The notes under the pieces are model-generated. The model saw nothing but the letters and a program-made list of their open reading frames with translations. It was not told the DNA's origin and did not search any database. Of a DNA stretch of 64,000 nucleotides, positions 1 to 8,110 are shown in pieces. Numbering within the stretch: position 1 is the first letter of the stretch; each line of letters starts with the position of its first letter. The stretch spans positions 1 to 64,000 of the forward strand of contig CAJTQI010000011.1 of the NCBI GenBank assembly GCA_910578645.1, in the 5' to 3' direction. A program made the translations under genes and the position numbers. The stretch comes from an uncultured Lachnospiraceae bacterium. Its GTDB lineage: Bacteria > Bacillota > Clostridia > Lachnospirales > Lachnospiraceae.

Positions 1-15
1 ATTCTGCCGCCTCCT

Positions 16-893
16 TTACTGCTTACTCTGCCATTCCTCCAAAAGCTCGATAATGATGCCCTCTATATCGTCATTGGAATAGTCCTCCGGAAAATACCTG
101 TTGATCTTATCTCCCTTAATCGTTACTTTCCTCTCTTTCGGCTTTTCCTCCGCCAGTATCAGCCTGACCATCGCCAGTGTCAGCTCGCCGCTTTTCCCAT
201 ACTCCTTCAGCTTCGCCGCCTGCGCATTGGAAACCGATGCGCCCGTTTCCTGGAGAATGACCGTTACATACTGCTGCTGTTCTTCTGAGAGGAAAGAAAT
301 GTCAACGCCCTGCGCTATCCCTATCTTCTTTGCGTCCACCATGCCAAGCAGCTCATCCGAGAGCCTTGCCAGCCATACATACCTCTGCACGGTCTTTCCG
401 CTCTCCCCGGCGGCTTCCCCCACTTCATCAAGGGTGCTGCCGCCTTTGCTGCCCTGGTGCTTCATCGCTTCGTACTTCATGGCGTAAGCCTTCGCCTTTT
501 CACTCGGTAAAATGTCCTCCCTCTGGATATTGGAATCCACCATGATAATCGTAGCTTCATCGTCCGTGTAATTCCTGACAATGACGGGCATCGTGTCAAG
601 CCCTGCTTTTTCAGAACCCCGTTTCCTGCGGTGTCCGGCTATGATCTCATAGCCGCCGCCCCCCCCCTCGGCCTCACAATTCCGGGTACAAGCACACCGT
701 ACCTGCCGATACTCTCCGTGGTTTCCTCCATCTTTTCATCATCAAGGACACGGAACGGGTGTCCTTTGAACGTATGTAAATCCGCCAGCTTCGCATGGAT
801 AATCTGCTCCCCCGACGTGTTTTCTGCGCCGCCAAATAAATCATCAAAGCTGTTCAGCCTGACTTTTGATGCGCTCCCCGCCTTACTGCCCAT
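16..893 (-). pseudogene. ParB-like partition protein, frameshifted in a G9 tract
   Basis: Two reading frames together make one ParB/Spo0J-type protein. The upstream frame (893 down to 639) carries the ParB N-terminus, including GRYGVLVPGIVRPR. The downstream frame (to 16) continues after the nuclease-like fold with MPVIVRNYTDDEA, the helix-turn-helix region and the C-terminus. On the minus strand a run of nine G at 667-659 joins them. Ten or seven G would restore one frame reading GGYEIIAGHRRKRGSEKAG, the normal ParB box II signature. The start is probably ATG at 893, because AAAGGAGG lies 9 bases upstream; a TTG at 899 would be too close. It overlaps the end of parA by 11 bases, as in a coupled partition operon. 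Whether the shift is a real mutation, a phase-variable tract or a sequencing error cannot be told from one sequence. Confidence 0.8.
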
Positions 894-1668
894 TGCCAAG
901 CACCTCCTTTGTCAAGGACTGGTATGCCCCGGCAACCTTGCCTTTCGGGTCATGCTCATAGATGCTCACGCCCTCTGCGGACGTTTCCGCCGCCCTCACC
1001 GACATCGGTATGCTGTTCTCGAATATCCGCACCCTGTTTCCGTAGGTTTCGATAAGCAGCGCCGTAATATCCCTTGCGTAGTTCGTGCGGTTGTCTACCA
1101 TTGTCAACAGAATGCCCTCAATCTCCAGCTTCGGGTTAATCTGCCGTTTTACCTTGCCTATGGTCTTGATAAGCTGCTCCAGGCCCTTCACGGGCAGGTA
1201 TGCCGCCTGAACCGGAATGAGTATGCTGTCGGCGCAGGCAAAGGCATTTATGGTAATCATACCCAAAGAGGGCATACAGTCAATCAGAATGTAATCGTAC
1301 CCGTCCTTTATCCTGTCCACATAGGAGCGAAGCATAATCTCCCGGCTCATCACATTCACAAGGGAAACCTCCAATCCGGACAGCTCAATGTTCCCCGGCA
1401 TCAGGTCAATGCCTTCCTCATGCTTCAAAATGCCGTAATCAGCTTCCATTTCTTCATCATTGATTACCTTTTCCAGTACATTCGCAAGGGTGACTTCCAG
1501 CTTGTCCGGCTCCGTGAAGCCGAGGCTTGCGGTCAAGCTGCCCTGCGCATCCGCATCAATTACTAAAACTTTCTTTCCCTGTTTCGCCAGCCCGATTCCT
1601 AAGCTGCTCGTTGTGGTGGTCTTGCCGACCCCGCCTTTCTGGTTTGCTATCGCTATCACTTTACACAT
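883..1668 (-). CDS. ParA/Soj-type partition ATPase
   Basis: A 261-residue P-loop ATPase of the ParA/MinD superfamily. It opens with MCKVIAIANQ followed by the deviant Walker A KGGVGKTT (residues 11-18). VLVIDADAQGS follows, and then the Walker B stretch YILIDCMPSLG. Such proteins bind DNA non-specifically and, with ParB, move or stabilise DNA. The start at 1668 is chosen because GGAGG lies about 9 bases upstream and the motif normally begins here; the frame stays open further up without a better site. It sits between two small accessory genes and parB, the arrangement seen in Tn1549-like conjugative elements. The element assignment is an inference. Confidence 0.93.
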   Translation of the reverse strand: MCKVIAIANQKGGVGKTTTTSSLGIGLAKQGKKVLVIDADAQGSLTASLGFTEPDKLEVTLANVLEKVINDEEMEADYGILKHEEGIDLMPGNIELSGLEVSLVNVMSREIMLRSYVDRIKDGYDYILIDCMPSLGMITINAFACADSILIPVQAAYLPVKGLEQLIKTIGKVKRQINPKLEIEGILLTMVDNRTNYARDITALLIETYGNRVRIFENSIPMSVRAAETSAEGVSIYEHDPKGKVAGAYQSLTKEVLGNGQ

Positions 1669-1684
1669 GGTTTTATTCCTCCGT

Positions 1685-1867
1685 TTAGTTAGATTTTTCT
1701 TTGATGTTGGCTTTCTGCACTTCCACATAAGTCCGGTAATACCTGTTTGTACCCTTGTTCCGGTACAGCTCGGAAACTTCCGTCACAGCCACTTTGGGCT
1801 GTCTTTGCAGAATCTTCTCGAACCATTTAATATCATTCTTCGTTCCCATCAGTCGAATTTTCAGCAC
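1685..1867 (-). CDS. Small conserved protein, DUF3970-like
   Basis: About 60 residues, containing LKIRLMGTKNDIKWF near the start and RYYRTYVEVQ near the end, which I recall as typical of the DUF3970 family of mobile-element proteins. The GTG at 1867 is preferred: GGAGAGG lies just upstream, and the family usually starts right before LKIRLMGT. The frame is open further upstream, but that part overlaps the neighbouring gene. It overlaps the end of the next upstream gene by 35 bases and lies 17 bases before parA, so the four genes are probably cotranscribed. Its function is unknown. Confidence 0.7.
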   Translation of the reverse strand: MLKIRLMGTKNDIKWFEKILQRQPKVAVTEVSELYRNKGTNRYYRTYVEVQKANIKEKSN

Positions 1868-2351
1868 GTTTCCTCTCCATTTCTGCAAGGATTTCCTCAA
1901 TAGACCTCTGCTTTTGGCAGTATTCCGGGTAACGGAGCTGAATGCCCTGCCAGAAGTACAGTGCGTAGCCGCAGCAGAAAATATCGCTTACGGAATACTC
2001 CCTGCACTCGTCGATCTGCTCGTCCTTGCGCTTATAGTCATCAATGCTAGGCGTTCCGTCCGTGTAAAGGTTAAAGGCAAGCCTTACCACCTTTACGCTG
2101 CCGCTGGTCTGCCAGCCCTGATGCAGACACTCTGTTTTGACGCACCCGGACTTCATATCGTAAATCTGGCTGAAATGGTTTCTCGTATCCTCTGAAATAC
2201 CGAGAATGTAGATCAAAGCCTTGTGATAGCAGTCCTGATACCTCGCCTGTTCCAATTTCTCATAATAGAATCTTTCATGTTCCTCATTTGCAAAAACCAT
2301 GTGTGTGTTGTTGGCGCTCTGTGCCTCTGCTCTTAACGCTGTGTTGTTCAT
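1833..2351 (-). CDS. Accessory protein of the integrative element, DUF6075-like
   Basis: A 172-residue soluble protein with a good ribosome site (AAGGAGG 7 bases before ATG). Its middle, FYYEKLEQARYQDCYHKALIY, followed by LGISEDTRNHFSQIYD, resembles the DUF6075 proteins often found next to parA/parB genes of Clostridia integrative elements. I make that family call from memory, with moderate confidence. No catalytic motif is evident. The C-terminus is charged (EEILAEMERKRAEN). It is the first gene of the parAB group and is followed with overlap by the 60-residue gene. Confidence 0.7.
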   Translation of the reverse strand: MNNTALRAEAQSANNTHMVFANEEHERFYYEKLEQARYQDCYHKALIYILGISEDTRNHFSQIYDMKSGCVKTECLHQGWQTSGSVKVVRLAFNLYTDGTPSIDDYKRKDEQIDECREYSVSDIFCCGYALYFWQGIQLRYPEYCQKQRSIEEILAEMERKRAENSTDGNEE

Positions 2352-2390
2352 ACCTGAACCTCCTTCAATTAAAATTGTTGTTTGACTATA

Positions 2391-2433
2391 ACAAAAAAGG
2401 ACAGTCCCATTCGTTAGAATAAGATTGTCCTTT
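2391..2433 (-). terminator. Rho-independent terminator downstream of hemZ at the element edge
   Basis: An 11-bp stem (AAAGGACAATC with GACTGTCCTTT, one G-U pair) is followed on the minus strand by six T. It lies between the hemZ stop codon and the first gene of the integrative element, so it can stop hemZ transcripts from entering the element. Confidence 0.75.
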
Positions 2434-2495
2434 AAGGCACAATATTCAGGTTTTCACATTTATTGCGTATTATTCCGTACTATCAAGTAAAAATT

Positions 2496-2536
2496 TGATG
2501 TACTTTTGATGTACTTTTCACCATTTCTTGTACTTT
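2496..2536. repeat. Short direct repeats at the likely integrative element end
   Basis: The 11-base unit TGATGTACTTT occurs twice back to back (2496-2506 and 2507-2517), and its core GTACTTT occurs again at 2530-2536. Short repeats of this kind at element ends commonly serve as arm-type binding sites for tyrosine recombinases. They sit just outside hemZ and upstream of the partition genes. This suggests that the boundary lies between here and the hemZ stop at 2555. The other end and the recombinase are outside the window. Confidence 0.5.
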
Positions 2537-2554
2537 GAGGGAATGAAGAAGCGC

Positions 2555-4030
2555 TTAAAAATCCGTGAGCAGCTTCCGCTTTCTCTCAATCATTTCGTCT
2601 ATTTTTTGTATATATAGAGCCACATCCTTCACATTCTCGCTTCGCTCAATACGCCCGTCCGGGTACACACGTTTTGACACGCTACCTGCTCCGCAAGCCA
2701 CGATAGACTGTTTCTCCTCCATAATGAGAATATTATAAATACCATACTTACCATCTATGGAATAACCCACATTCTCAAAGTTACCGGACATATTTTTCTG
2801 ACGGTACAGATAGTAAGGCGACATCCCCATGGTATGTGCCCCTGCTGCCGCAATCCTCATCGTCTCTTCCGTATTATTGTAGGCGGTAACGCCATTCTCT
2901 TCTATCCATTTATGTAAACCGGAAGCCCGTTTCACCGCAAGCGAATGCACCGTCAAAGAATCTGGCGCAAGGGCCGTAATCGCTTCCACCGTTGCTTTCA
3001 CATCCTCTTGCGTCTCCCCGGGAAGCCCCAGAATAATGTCCATATTGATATTGTCAAATCCCACTTTGCGTGCAAGCCTGTAAGCTTCTTCCACCTGGGC
3101 TACCGTGTGCTGCCTGCCAATCAACCTAAGGGTCTCCTCTTTCATCGTCTGGGGATTGACGGATATCCTCGTCACCCCATGCCGGTACAATACACGCAGC
3201 TTATCTTCCGTAATGCTGTCCGCACGCCCTGCTTCCACCGTAAACTCCTGCACAGTACCGAAATCAAAGGTATTTTTGAGACTGGTCACCAGTCTGTCCA
3301 GCTCCTCTGCAGACAGGGAACTTGGCGTACCGCCTCCGATATAGACGGTATCCAATATCTTTCCTCTCTGTATCTGCGACACCGCCGTCATCTCCTGTTC
3401 AAGCGCCGTCAGGTAATCCCCCACCCTCTCCTTCCATACGCCAATCGGATAGGAAGTAAACGAACAGTACAGACATGTTGTGGGACAAAACGGGATACCG
3501 ATATAAAGACTGTAGCCATCTTCATAATGCAGGCTGCTCAAAATTTTCTGTTCCCGCTTGGCGATGTCGATACCCAGACAAATCTTTTCCTCACTGACAA
3601 AATGCTTTTCCCGCAAAAAAACAGCCACATCTTCCTCACTTTTCCCGCTTTCTAACATTGTCATGGCGATTTTCGTCGGCCGGATGCCGGTCAGGTTTCC
3701 CCAAGGAAGAGAGATGCCTGTTTCTTTCTGCAAAGCAGTATAAAGGAAACGCTTAAACGCATCTTTATATGCGGATGTATCGTCCTGGTTCTTGCTCCAG
3801 TCATGCCATGTATACACATGAGAATCTTCTTCCGACAAATGATGAACGACAAACCTTACTTCCTCTTCGCCAAATTCCAGTTCCATCACCGGGACGATAT
3901 CCCAAATTTTCCTGTCCTTCACCACAGATTCCGGCGTCAGGACTTTCAATTCCCATGTTGGGTAGAATGCTTTCACCAATGCATGGATATCATATTCATA
4001 TTTCGCCCGGTTGCTTTTTAATATCTGCAA
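2555..4030 (-). CDS. hemZ: HemZ-type radical SAM coproporphyrinogen dehydrogenase-like protein
   Basis: Radical SAM protein of the HemN/HemZ group. The iron-sulfur motif is CPTTCLYCSF (CxxxCxxC), preceded by YIGIPFC and followed by YIGGGTPSSL, which binds S-adenosylmethionine. Later blocks (TRISVNPQTM, NMDIILGLPGET) are characteristic. The N-terminal part (KYEYDIHALVKAFYPTW) is the HemZ-specific region. The family works in anaerobic porphyrin synthesis or heme handling. I choose the TTG at 4030, which gives 491 residues, the usual length, with AGGT 6 bases upstream. The ATG at 4162 would add 44 residues encoded by a duplicated repeat and is unlikely. A promoter at 4320-4347 would give a leader of about 280 bases that carries the repeat. 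The gene abuts the integrative element. Confidence 0.88.
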   Translation of the reverse strand: MQILKSNRAKYEYDIHALVKAFYPTWELKVLTPESVVKDRKIWDIVPVMELEFGEEEVRFVVHHLSEEDSHVYTWHDWSKNQDDTSAYKDAFKRFLYTALQKETGISLPWGNLTGIRPTKIAMTMLESGKSEEDVAVFLREKHFVSEEKICLGIDIAKREQKILSSLHYEDGYSLYIGIPFCPTTCLYCSFTSYPIGVWKERVGDYLTALEQEMTAVSQIQRGKILDTVYIGGGTPSSLSAEELDRLVTSLKNTFDFGTVQEFTVEAGRADSITEDKLRVLYRHGVTRISVNPQTMKEETLRLIGRQHTVAQVEEAYRLARKVGFDNINMDIILGLPGETQEDVKATVEAITALAPDSLTVHSLAVKRASGLHKWIEENGVTAYNNTEETMRIAAAGAHTMGMSPYYLYRQKNMSGNFENVGYSIDGKYGIYNILIMEEKQSIVACGAGSVSKRVYPDGRIERSENVKDVALYIQKIDEMIERKRKLLTDF

Positions 4031-4055
4031 AACTATACCTGTACCTTTCTTCTGT

Positions 4056-4289
4056 CTTCGCCGCCGTGCGAACTCGCCTTCGCTCCGCTCCGCCTCGTTC
4101 ACGGGCTTCGCCCTATCTAATTGCAATCTGGCAAATACGGCTGCCAGCAGCCATTTTGCCATCTTACTCTTTCGACCCTTCGCCGCCGTGCGAACTCGCC
4201 TTCGCTCCGCTCCGCCTCCTTCACGGGCTTCGCCCTATCTAATTGCAATCTGGCAAATACGGCTGCCAGCAGCCATTTTGCCATCTTAC
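4056..4289. repeat. Tandem duplication of a 112-bp unit in the hemZ leader
   Basis: Two copies, 4056-4167 and 4178-4289 (period 122), differ at a single base (cgcctcgtt against cgcctcctt). Each has GC-rich inverted segments and, on the minus strand, an open frame beginning MAKWLLAAVFARLQ. That frame runs into hemZ from the copy nearer to it. It fills almost the whole gap between hemZ and the serine hydrolase gene. The near identity implies a recent duplication or gene conversion. It looks like a dispersed intergenic repeat rather than a gene. Confidence 0.85.
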
Positions 4290-4319
4290 AATTTGGCACT
4301 GCTCATTGCCTACGCGTAC

Positions 4320-4347
4320 ATTATAGCATAAATCTTGGGTGGGGCAA
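4320..4347 (-). promoter_or_regulatory. Probable hemZ promoter
   Basis: TTGCCC (4342-4347), a 16-base spacer ending in TGC, and a consensus TATAAT (4320-4325) on the minus strand make a good extended -10 promoter. Transcripts would run through both repeat copies before reaching hemZ. Confidence 0.6.
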
Positions 4348-4381
4348 GGGTAAGATAATGTCGGCCAGAATTTCCTTTTCC

Positions 4382-5599
4382 CTAAGAAGCATTGGCGTTT
4401 GTTTCATCCCCGGATACAATCCCGTCTGCAATGCCACGGAAAAATTCCACATGTTTCAGCTCATAGTCCTTTTCCATAAAATCCGGGTCCGCGCTTGTCT
4501 TGACAATAATAACCCTGTTAGACGGGTTAACATAAATCCACTGACCATAGACGCCGATTGCCATGAACTCTCCTTCATCTCCCTCTGGCACCCACCACTG
4601 ATAGCCATAGCCGATGGCATTGTAAGCATCATGATTAGCTCCCGGTTTAGAGTACGCCGCACTGACGTCCAGGCTGTCTTTTACCCAGTCCTTTGGCAAA
4701 ATCTGTTCTCCGTTATAACTGCCCTCATTCAAATACAGCCTCGCGAAACGTGCATAATCCCGTAGGGATACGCTTAAGCCTCCCATGGCAAGTTCCGTCC
4801 CGTTGCTCAGTGTCCAGTATGCATCCTGCTCCATACCAATTTTTTTCCAGATTTTCTCTTCCATATATTCCGCAAGGCTGCGCCCGGTAGCATTTTTGAT
4901 AACCTCGCCCAAAATTTCCGTATTAATGCTTAAGTATCTGCGGTAAGTGTATGGTTCCTCCTGGGTACCGTATTTTGCTATCACTTTCATTGCGGGGGTG
5001 CCCATCAGTGTACGCATGGAGAACCCGCTCATATCCGTATCTTCATCAAAGTCGATACCGGACGCCATCTGCAGGCATGCCTTAATCGGTATATTCTCCA
5101 GTTGTGTCCCCACAAATTCCGGGATATACTTGCCAAGCGGCTCTTCCACGCTCTCCACATACCCCTCCGAGACAGCGGCTCCCATGAGCGCCGATACAAA
5201 TGACTTTCCCATAGAATTAGATGAAAAGAGTGTATTCTCATCTCCGCCTGCGAAGTATTTTTCATATTTAATTGTGTCATCCCGAATGACAAGCAGTCCG
5301 ATAGTCTTCGTGTCTTCGATATACTCCCCCACAGAGCAGGGCGCGCCGTCAAAAGTAAATTCTTCCGCCAACTGCACCTCCCCTTCCTTTATAAACTGAA
5401 AGGCATCGCCACCCTTGTTGATTTTCTTCGTAGGCTGTATCTCCGGCGTATGCTGAAAAGTGTGGGACAAATTCTCGTCCTTAAAACTTTGCAGTGATGT
5501 GCGCAAAACTTTCACCTTTTCCCCAAAAACGGCCCATAACACAACAAATACAGTAACAACAACAGCAATCACTATACATAACACTTTCATCTTTTTCAT
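4382..5599 (-). CDS. Membrane-anchored serine hydrolase, class C beta-lactamase fold
   Basis: A 405-residue protein with an N-terminal signal or membrane segment (residues 4-25) and a beta-lactamase-family domain. The catalytic SxxK is S129-M-G-K132 in FSSNSMGKSFVSALMG. The second motif is likely YLSINTEILG (Tyr222), the form seen in 6-aminohexanoate-dimer hydrolase and esterase relatives rather than in true AmpC enzymes. The domain ends with YGYQWWVPEG and GQWIYVNPSNRVIIV, also typical of that group. It probably acts outside the membrane on amide or ester bonds of cell-wall or peptide substrates; the substrate is not known. AAGGAG lies 8 bases before the ATG. Its promoter has MerR-type geometry (5646-5676), which suggests induction by a stress or a compound. 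Confidence 0.85.
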   Translation of the reverse strand: MKKMKVLCIVIAVVVTVFVVLWAVFGEKVKVLRTSLQSFKDENLSHTFQHTPEIQPTKKINKGGDAFQFIKEGEVQLAEEFTFDGAPCSVGEYIEDTKTIGLLVIRDDTIKYEKYFAGGDENTLFSSNSMGKSFVSALMGAAVSEGYVESVEEPLGKYIPEFVGTQLENIPIKACLQMASGIDFDEDTDMSGFSMRTLMGTPAMKVIAKYGTQEEPYTYRRYLSINTEILGEVIKNATGRSLAEYMEEKIWKKIGMEQDAYWTLSNGTELAMGGLSVSLRDYARFARLYLNEGSYNGEQILPKDWVKDSLDVSAAYSKPGANHDAYNAIGYGYQWWVPEGDEGEFMAIGVYGQWIYVNPSNRVIIVKTSADPDFMEKDYELKHVEFFRGIADGIVSGDETNANAS

Positions 5600-5645
5600 C
5601 TCTTCTTCTCCTTTGCATTCCTTGATGTTTTTCTTTGTTATTGAC

Positions 5646-5676
5646 AGGATAAGCCGTACAGTAACTGTATGGTCAA
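5646..5676 (-). promoter_or_regulatory. MerR-type promoter of the serine hydrolase
   Basis: On the minus strand, TTGACC (5671-5676) and TATCCT (5646-5651) are separated by 19 bases rather than 17. The spacer holds the dyad CCATACAGT-T-ACTGTACGG (5654-5672; one mismatched pair). An overlong spacer with a central dyad is the hallmark of promoters activated by MerR-family regulators. No MerR gene is seen in the window. Confidence 0.7.
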
Positions 5677-5755
5677 GAGATTTTATATATTTTTATTGAC
5701 AAGACCAAAATAATTACCAGGCAGAAATAAACTGATAACGAAGGCCCTATATCCC

Positions 5756-5784
5756 TTGAAACCAGTTCCATACTCAAGTACAAT
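5756..5784 (+). promoter_or_regulatory. Promoter of the LysM surface protein gene
   Basis: TTGAAA (5756-5761), a 17-base spacer and TACAAT (5779-5784) lie 55 bases before the start codon. It diverges from the MerR-type promoter of the serine hydrolase. Confidence 0.65.
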
Positions 5785-5838
5785 AAAAAAGTAAAGTTCA
5801 AAAGAGTTGCCCATAAGAGCTGAAAGAGGTGAGTTCAT

Positions 5839-8061
5839 TTGAAAGAAAAGCATACGAAAACAAAGCCTGTCCTATCTATAATTGTTCTCTGTGTCGTTTG
5901 TATAGCATTATCCGGATACGGCATCTATACAAACTGGAAAGAGCCCACGCCAAAGCAAGATAAAGACGGGTATTACCTGTTGCGCACGAAAGAAGACTTC
6001 CGATGGTTTGTCTCTATGGCCAACGACACGGACTCCGGTATCAATGTCCGCCTTGCCAATGATTTGATTCTGAACGATACTTCTCACTGGGAAGACTGGG
6101 TGGATACGCACCCGGAAAACGGATATGCCCCTGTTATCCGCTACAGCGGACATTTCGACGGCAACGGATATGCCCTGGAAGGTTATTACGCCAGATACAA
6201 AAAGTGGCTAGCTGCCATCTTTACCACCTTGGAAGAAGACGCCTTAATCACAGACCTCCATGTCCGCAACTCCATTTTCCATACCACTTATGAAGACAGT
6301 TGCTATACCAATGATAATGAGAAAACCGATATCGCCATTGCCACTGCCCTCTGCTACGCCAACTATGGAAAAATCGAAAGATGTGACTTAGAAGTAAACG
6401 TGTCGGGAGCCTGGAGTGCAGGCGGCATGGTGGCCGAAAATTACGGACAAATAACAGACTGCCGTTTTGCAGGGATTGTGGAAGCCGGGTTGGACCAGGG
6501 CACCGAAATGCCGGAAAACGGTCTGTACCCCGATACCCTGTATGCAGGCAGCATTTGCAGTTACAATGACGGTGCCATCATAAACTGCACAAATGAGGCC
6601 GCTGTAACTCTTCACTCCCTCTCCGACGAACGCCGTGTCTATACCTATGCTGCAGGCGGTATCGCCGGCAGAGTCACAAGAACAGGAACCATCGAGAATT
6701 GCCAGAATGCCGGAAATGTGGAATCCGTCCAACTCGCAGGCGGCATCGCGGGAGGCAGTTGGGGAACCATAAAAGGATGTACAAACAGCGGCAATGTCCA
6801 CGTGGAACAGGTAGAGCGGGAATTTACCGAATCCCTCATCTGTGCAGGTATATGCGCCTCCAACGGCGGTATGGCAGACACCTGCATAAACACGGGACTC
6901 GTAACCATCAACCAGAAATACCTCAGTTTCTATGCACCCATCTATGGCATTGCCTGCAACACAATCAATCCCTCCGACGGCGTCACAAGAAACTGCTACT
7001 ATCTCAAGGAAAGCGCCAAACAAGCCTACAGACAGTCCGGTGTCTACAAACTGTCTTCCGCGGACAGCGCTGATTTACCTGCATACCTTGCCGGAGATAA
7101 GAGATTAGAGGATACAGATACGTGGGAGCTTCTCACATCTCTCCCGGATTATCCCGGGACAGACAAGGATGACTTTATCCATCTTGGCTTCGGTCCTGCC
7201 GAAGATTTCACCTATGAGGCACAGCCGGGTGACACGCTCTGGGACATTGCGGATAAATTCTATGGACAGGGCCGCCTCTACGGACTTCTGGAACGCTGCG
7301 TAAAACCGGAAAGTATCCTTTCCGAAGATGCGCTCACCCCAGGTGAGCAAATCAGGATACCACACAAAGATTATTACCTGCTGTGTCCAAACGATGAAGA
7401 AGGCTTCACCTGGTCATACTCCAGGCTGCCCTCCGGCGAATCATGCCCCACGCGCTATGCCGCCGCCAAGCCAATCAACTGGTACTATGGGAATATGTAC
7501 TTTGCCGCCAACATAGGTTTAGACACCATGTGGCCCAAAGACAAAGAAGCCGGGCAGGACGCCGCTGCGGCAGATATCCGCATTTTCTACCGCCTTGACC
7601 ATAACCCTGACGGAGATTTTTTCTCCGAAGACTGGAATGCGGTTCAGGAAAGCATCAGAAAAAGCGCCTCAATCTACTGCCAGGACGCCATAGACAGCCT
7701 TCTCTTCTACCGCTATACGCTTGACAACGGTGAAAACCTCTATGGTTACTCTTTCCGACTGCACAAACCGTCAGGCACCTTAAAGTGCGCCGTATTCTAT
7801 CAGCTAGGCGAGGGAATGTTGACCGAATTTATCGGTGTTGAGCCTGTGACGGAAGAAGAACATGTCTTAGAGCGGGTACGTTATCTGGCGGCGAGAGTTG
7901 ACACCACCCTGGAAATTGATGAAAGCCAGTATAATCCGGAAGAATTTTACGGCAAAGAAAACTGGGCTTTTCCGCAGTTACATAATCCCTTCGCCGTCGC
8001 ATTGGAATACAGCAAGGATGCCAAGTGCAGTTCTTACATGCTTTTTACCGGGGCGCAGTAG
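5839..8061 (+). CDS. Membrane-anchored surface protein with GLUG-like repeats and a LysM domain
   Basis: A 740-residue protein starting at TTG (5839), with GAGGTGA 7 bases upstream and no better start nearby. An N-terminal hydrophobic segment (residues 10-27) serves as signal or anchor. Residues about 40-390 contain repeated short beta-type units such as YAAGGIAGRVTRTGTIENC and SAGGMVAENYGQITDC, which resemble GLUG/beta-helix repeats of adhesin-like proteins. A LysM domain (about 458-505, QPGDTLWDIADKFYG) should bind peptidoglycan or chitin-like glycans. The last 230 residues have no recognised domain. It is one of few plus-strand genes here and converges on enolase. The likely role is surface attachment or wall binding, inferred from the domains. 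Confidence 0.85.
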   Translation: MKEKHTKTKPVLSIIVLCVVCIALSGYGIYTNWKEPTPKQDKDGYYLLRTKEDFRWFVSMANDTDSGINVRLANDLILNDTSHWEDWVDTHPENGYAPVIRYSGHFDGNGYALEGYYARYKKWLAAIFTTLEEDALITDLHVRNSIFHTTYEDSCYTNDNEKTDIAIATALCYANYGKIERCDLEVNVSGAWSAGGMVAENYGQITDCRFAGIVEAGLDQGTEMPENGLYPDTLYAGSICSYNDGAIINCTNEAAVTLHSLSDERRVYTYAAGGIAGRVTRTGTIENCQNAGNVESVQLAGGIAGGSWGTIKGCTNSGNVHVEQVEREFTESLICAGICASNGGMADTCINTGLVTINQKYLSFYAPIYGIACNTINPSDGVTRNCYYLKESAKQAYRQSGVYKLSSADSADLPAYLAGDKRLEDTDTWELLTSLPDYPGTDKDDFIHLGFGPAEDFTYEAQPGDTLWDIADKFYGQGRLYGLLERCVKPESILSEDALTPGEQIRIPHKDYYLLCPNDEEGFTWSYSRLPSGESCPTRYAAAKPINWYYGNMYFAANIGLDTMWPKDKEAGQDAAAADIRIFYRLDHNPDGDFFSEDWNAVQESIRKSASIYCQDAIDSLLFYRYTLDNGENLYGYSFRLHKPSGTLKCAVFYQLGEGMLTEFIGVEPVTEEEHVLERVRYLAARVDTTLEIDESQYNPEEFYGKENWAFPQLHNPFAVALEYSKDAKCSSYMLFTGAQ

Positions 8062-8073
8062 TTATGCGCCCCA
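8051..8073. terminator. Hairpin overlapping the stop codon between convergent genes
   Basis: A perfect 8-bp stem GGGGCGCA / TGCGCCCC with a 7-base loop lies across the stop codon of the LysM protein gene, between it and the convergent enolase gene. There is no T tract, so a stop or RNA-end role for both genes is only likely. Confidence 0.4.
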
Positions 8074-8110
8074 GCGCAATAATTAGCGCCCCGTGCAATA
8101 GCCATACGCC

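Noticed and set aside
4117..4299. A 60-codon frame in the upstream copy of the hemZ leader repeat
   Set aside because: It reads GC-rich repeat DNA as low-complexity Arg/Glu peptide and repeats the spurious N-terminal extension of hemZ.
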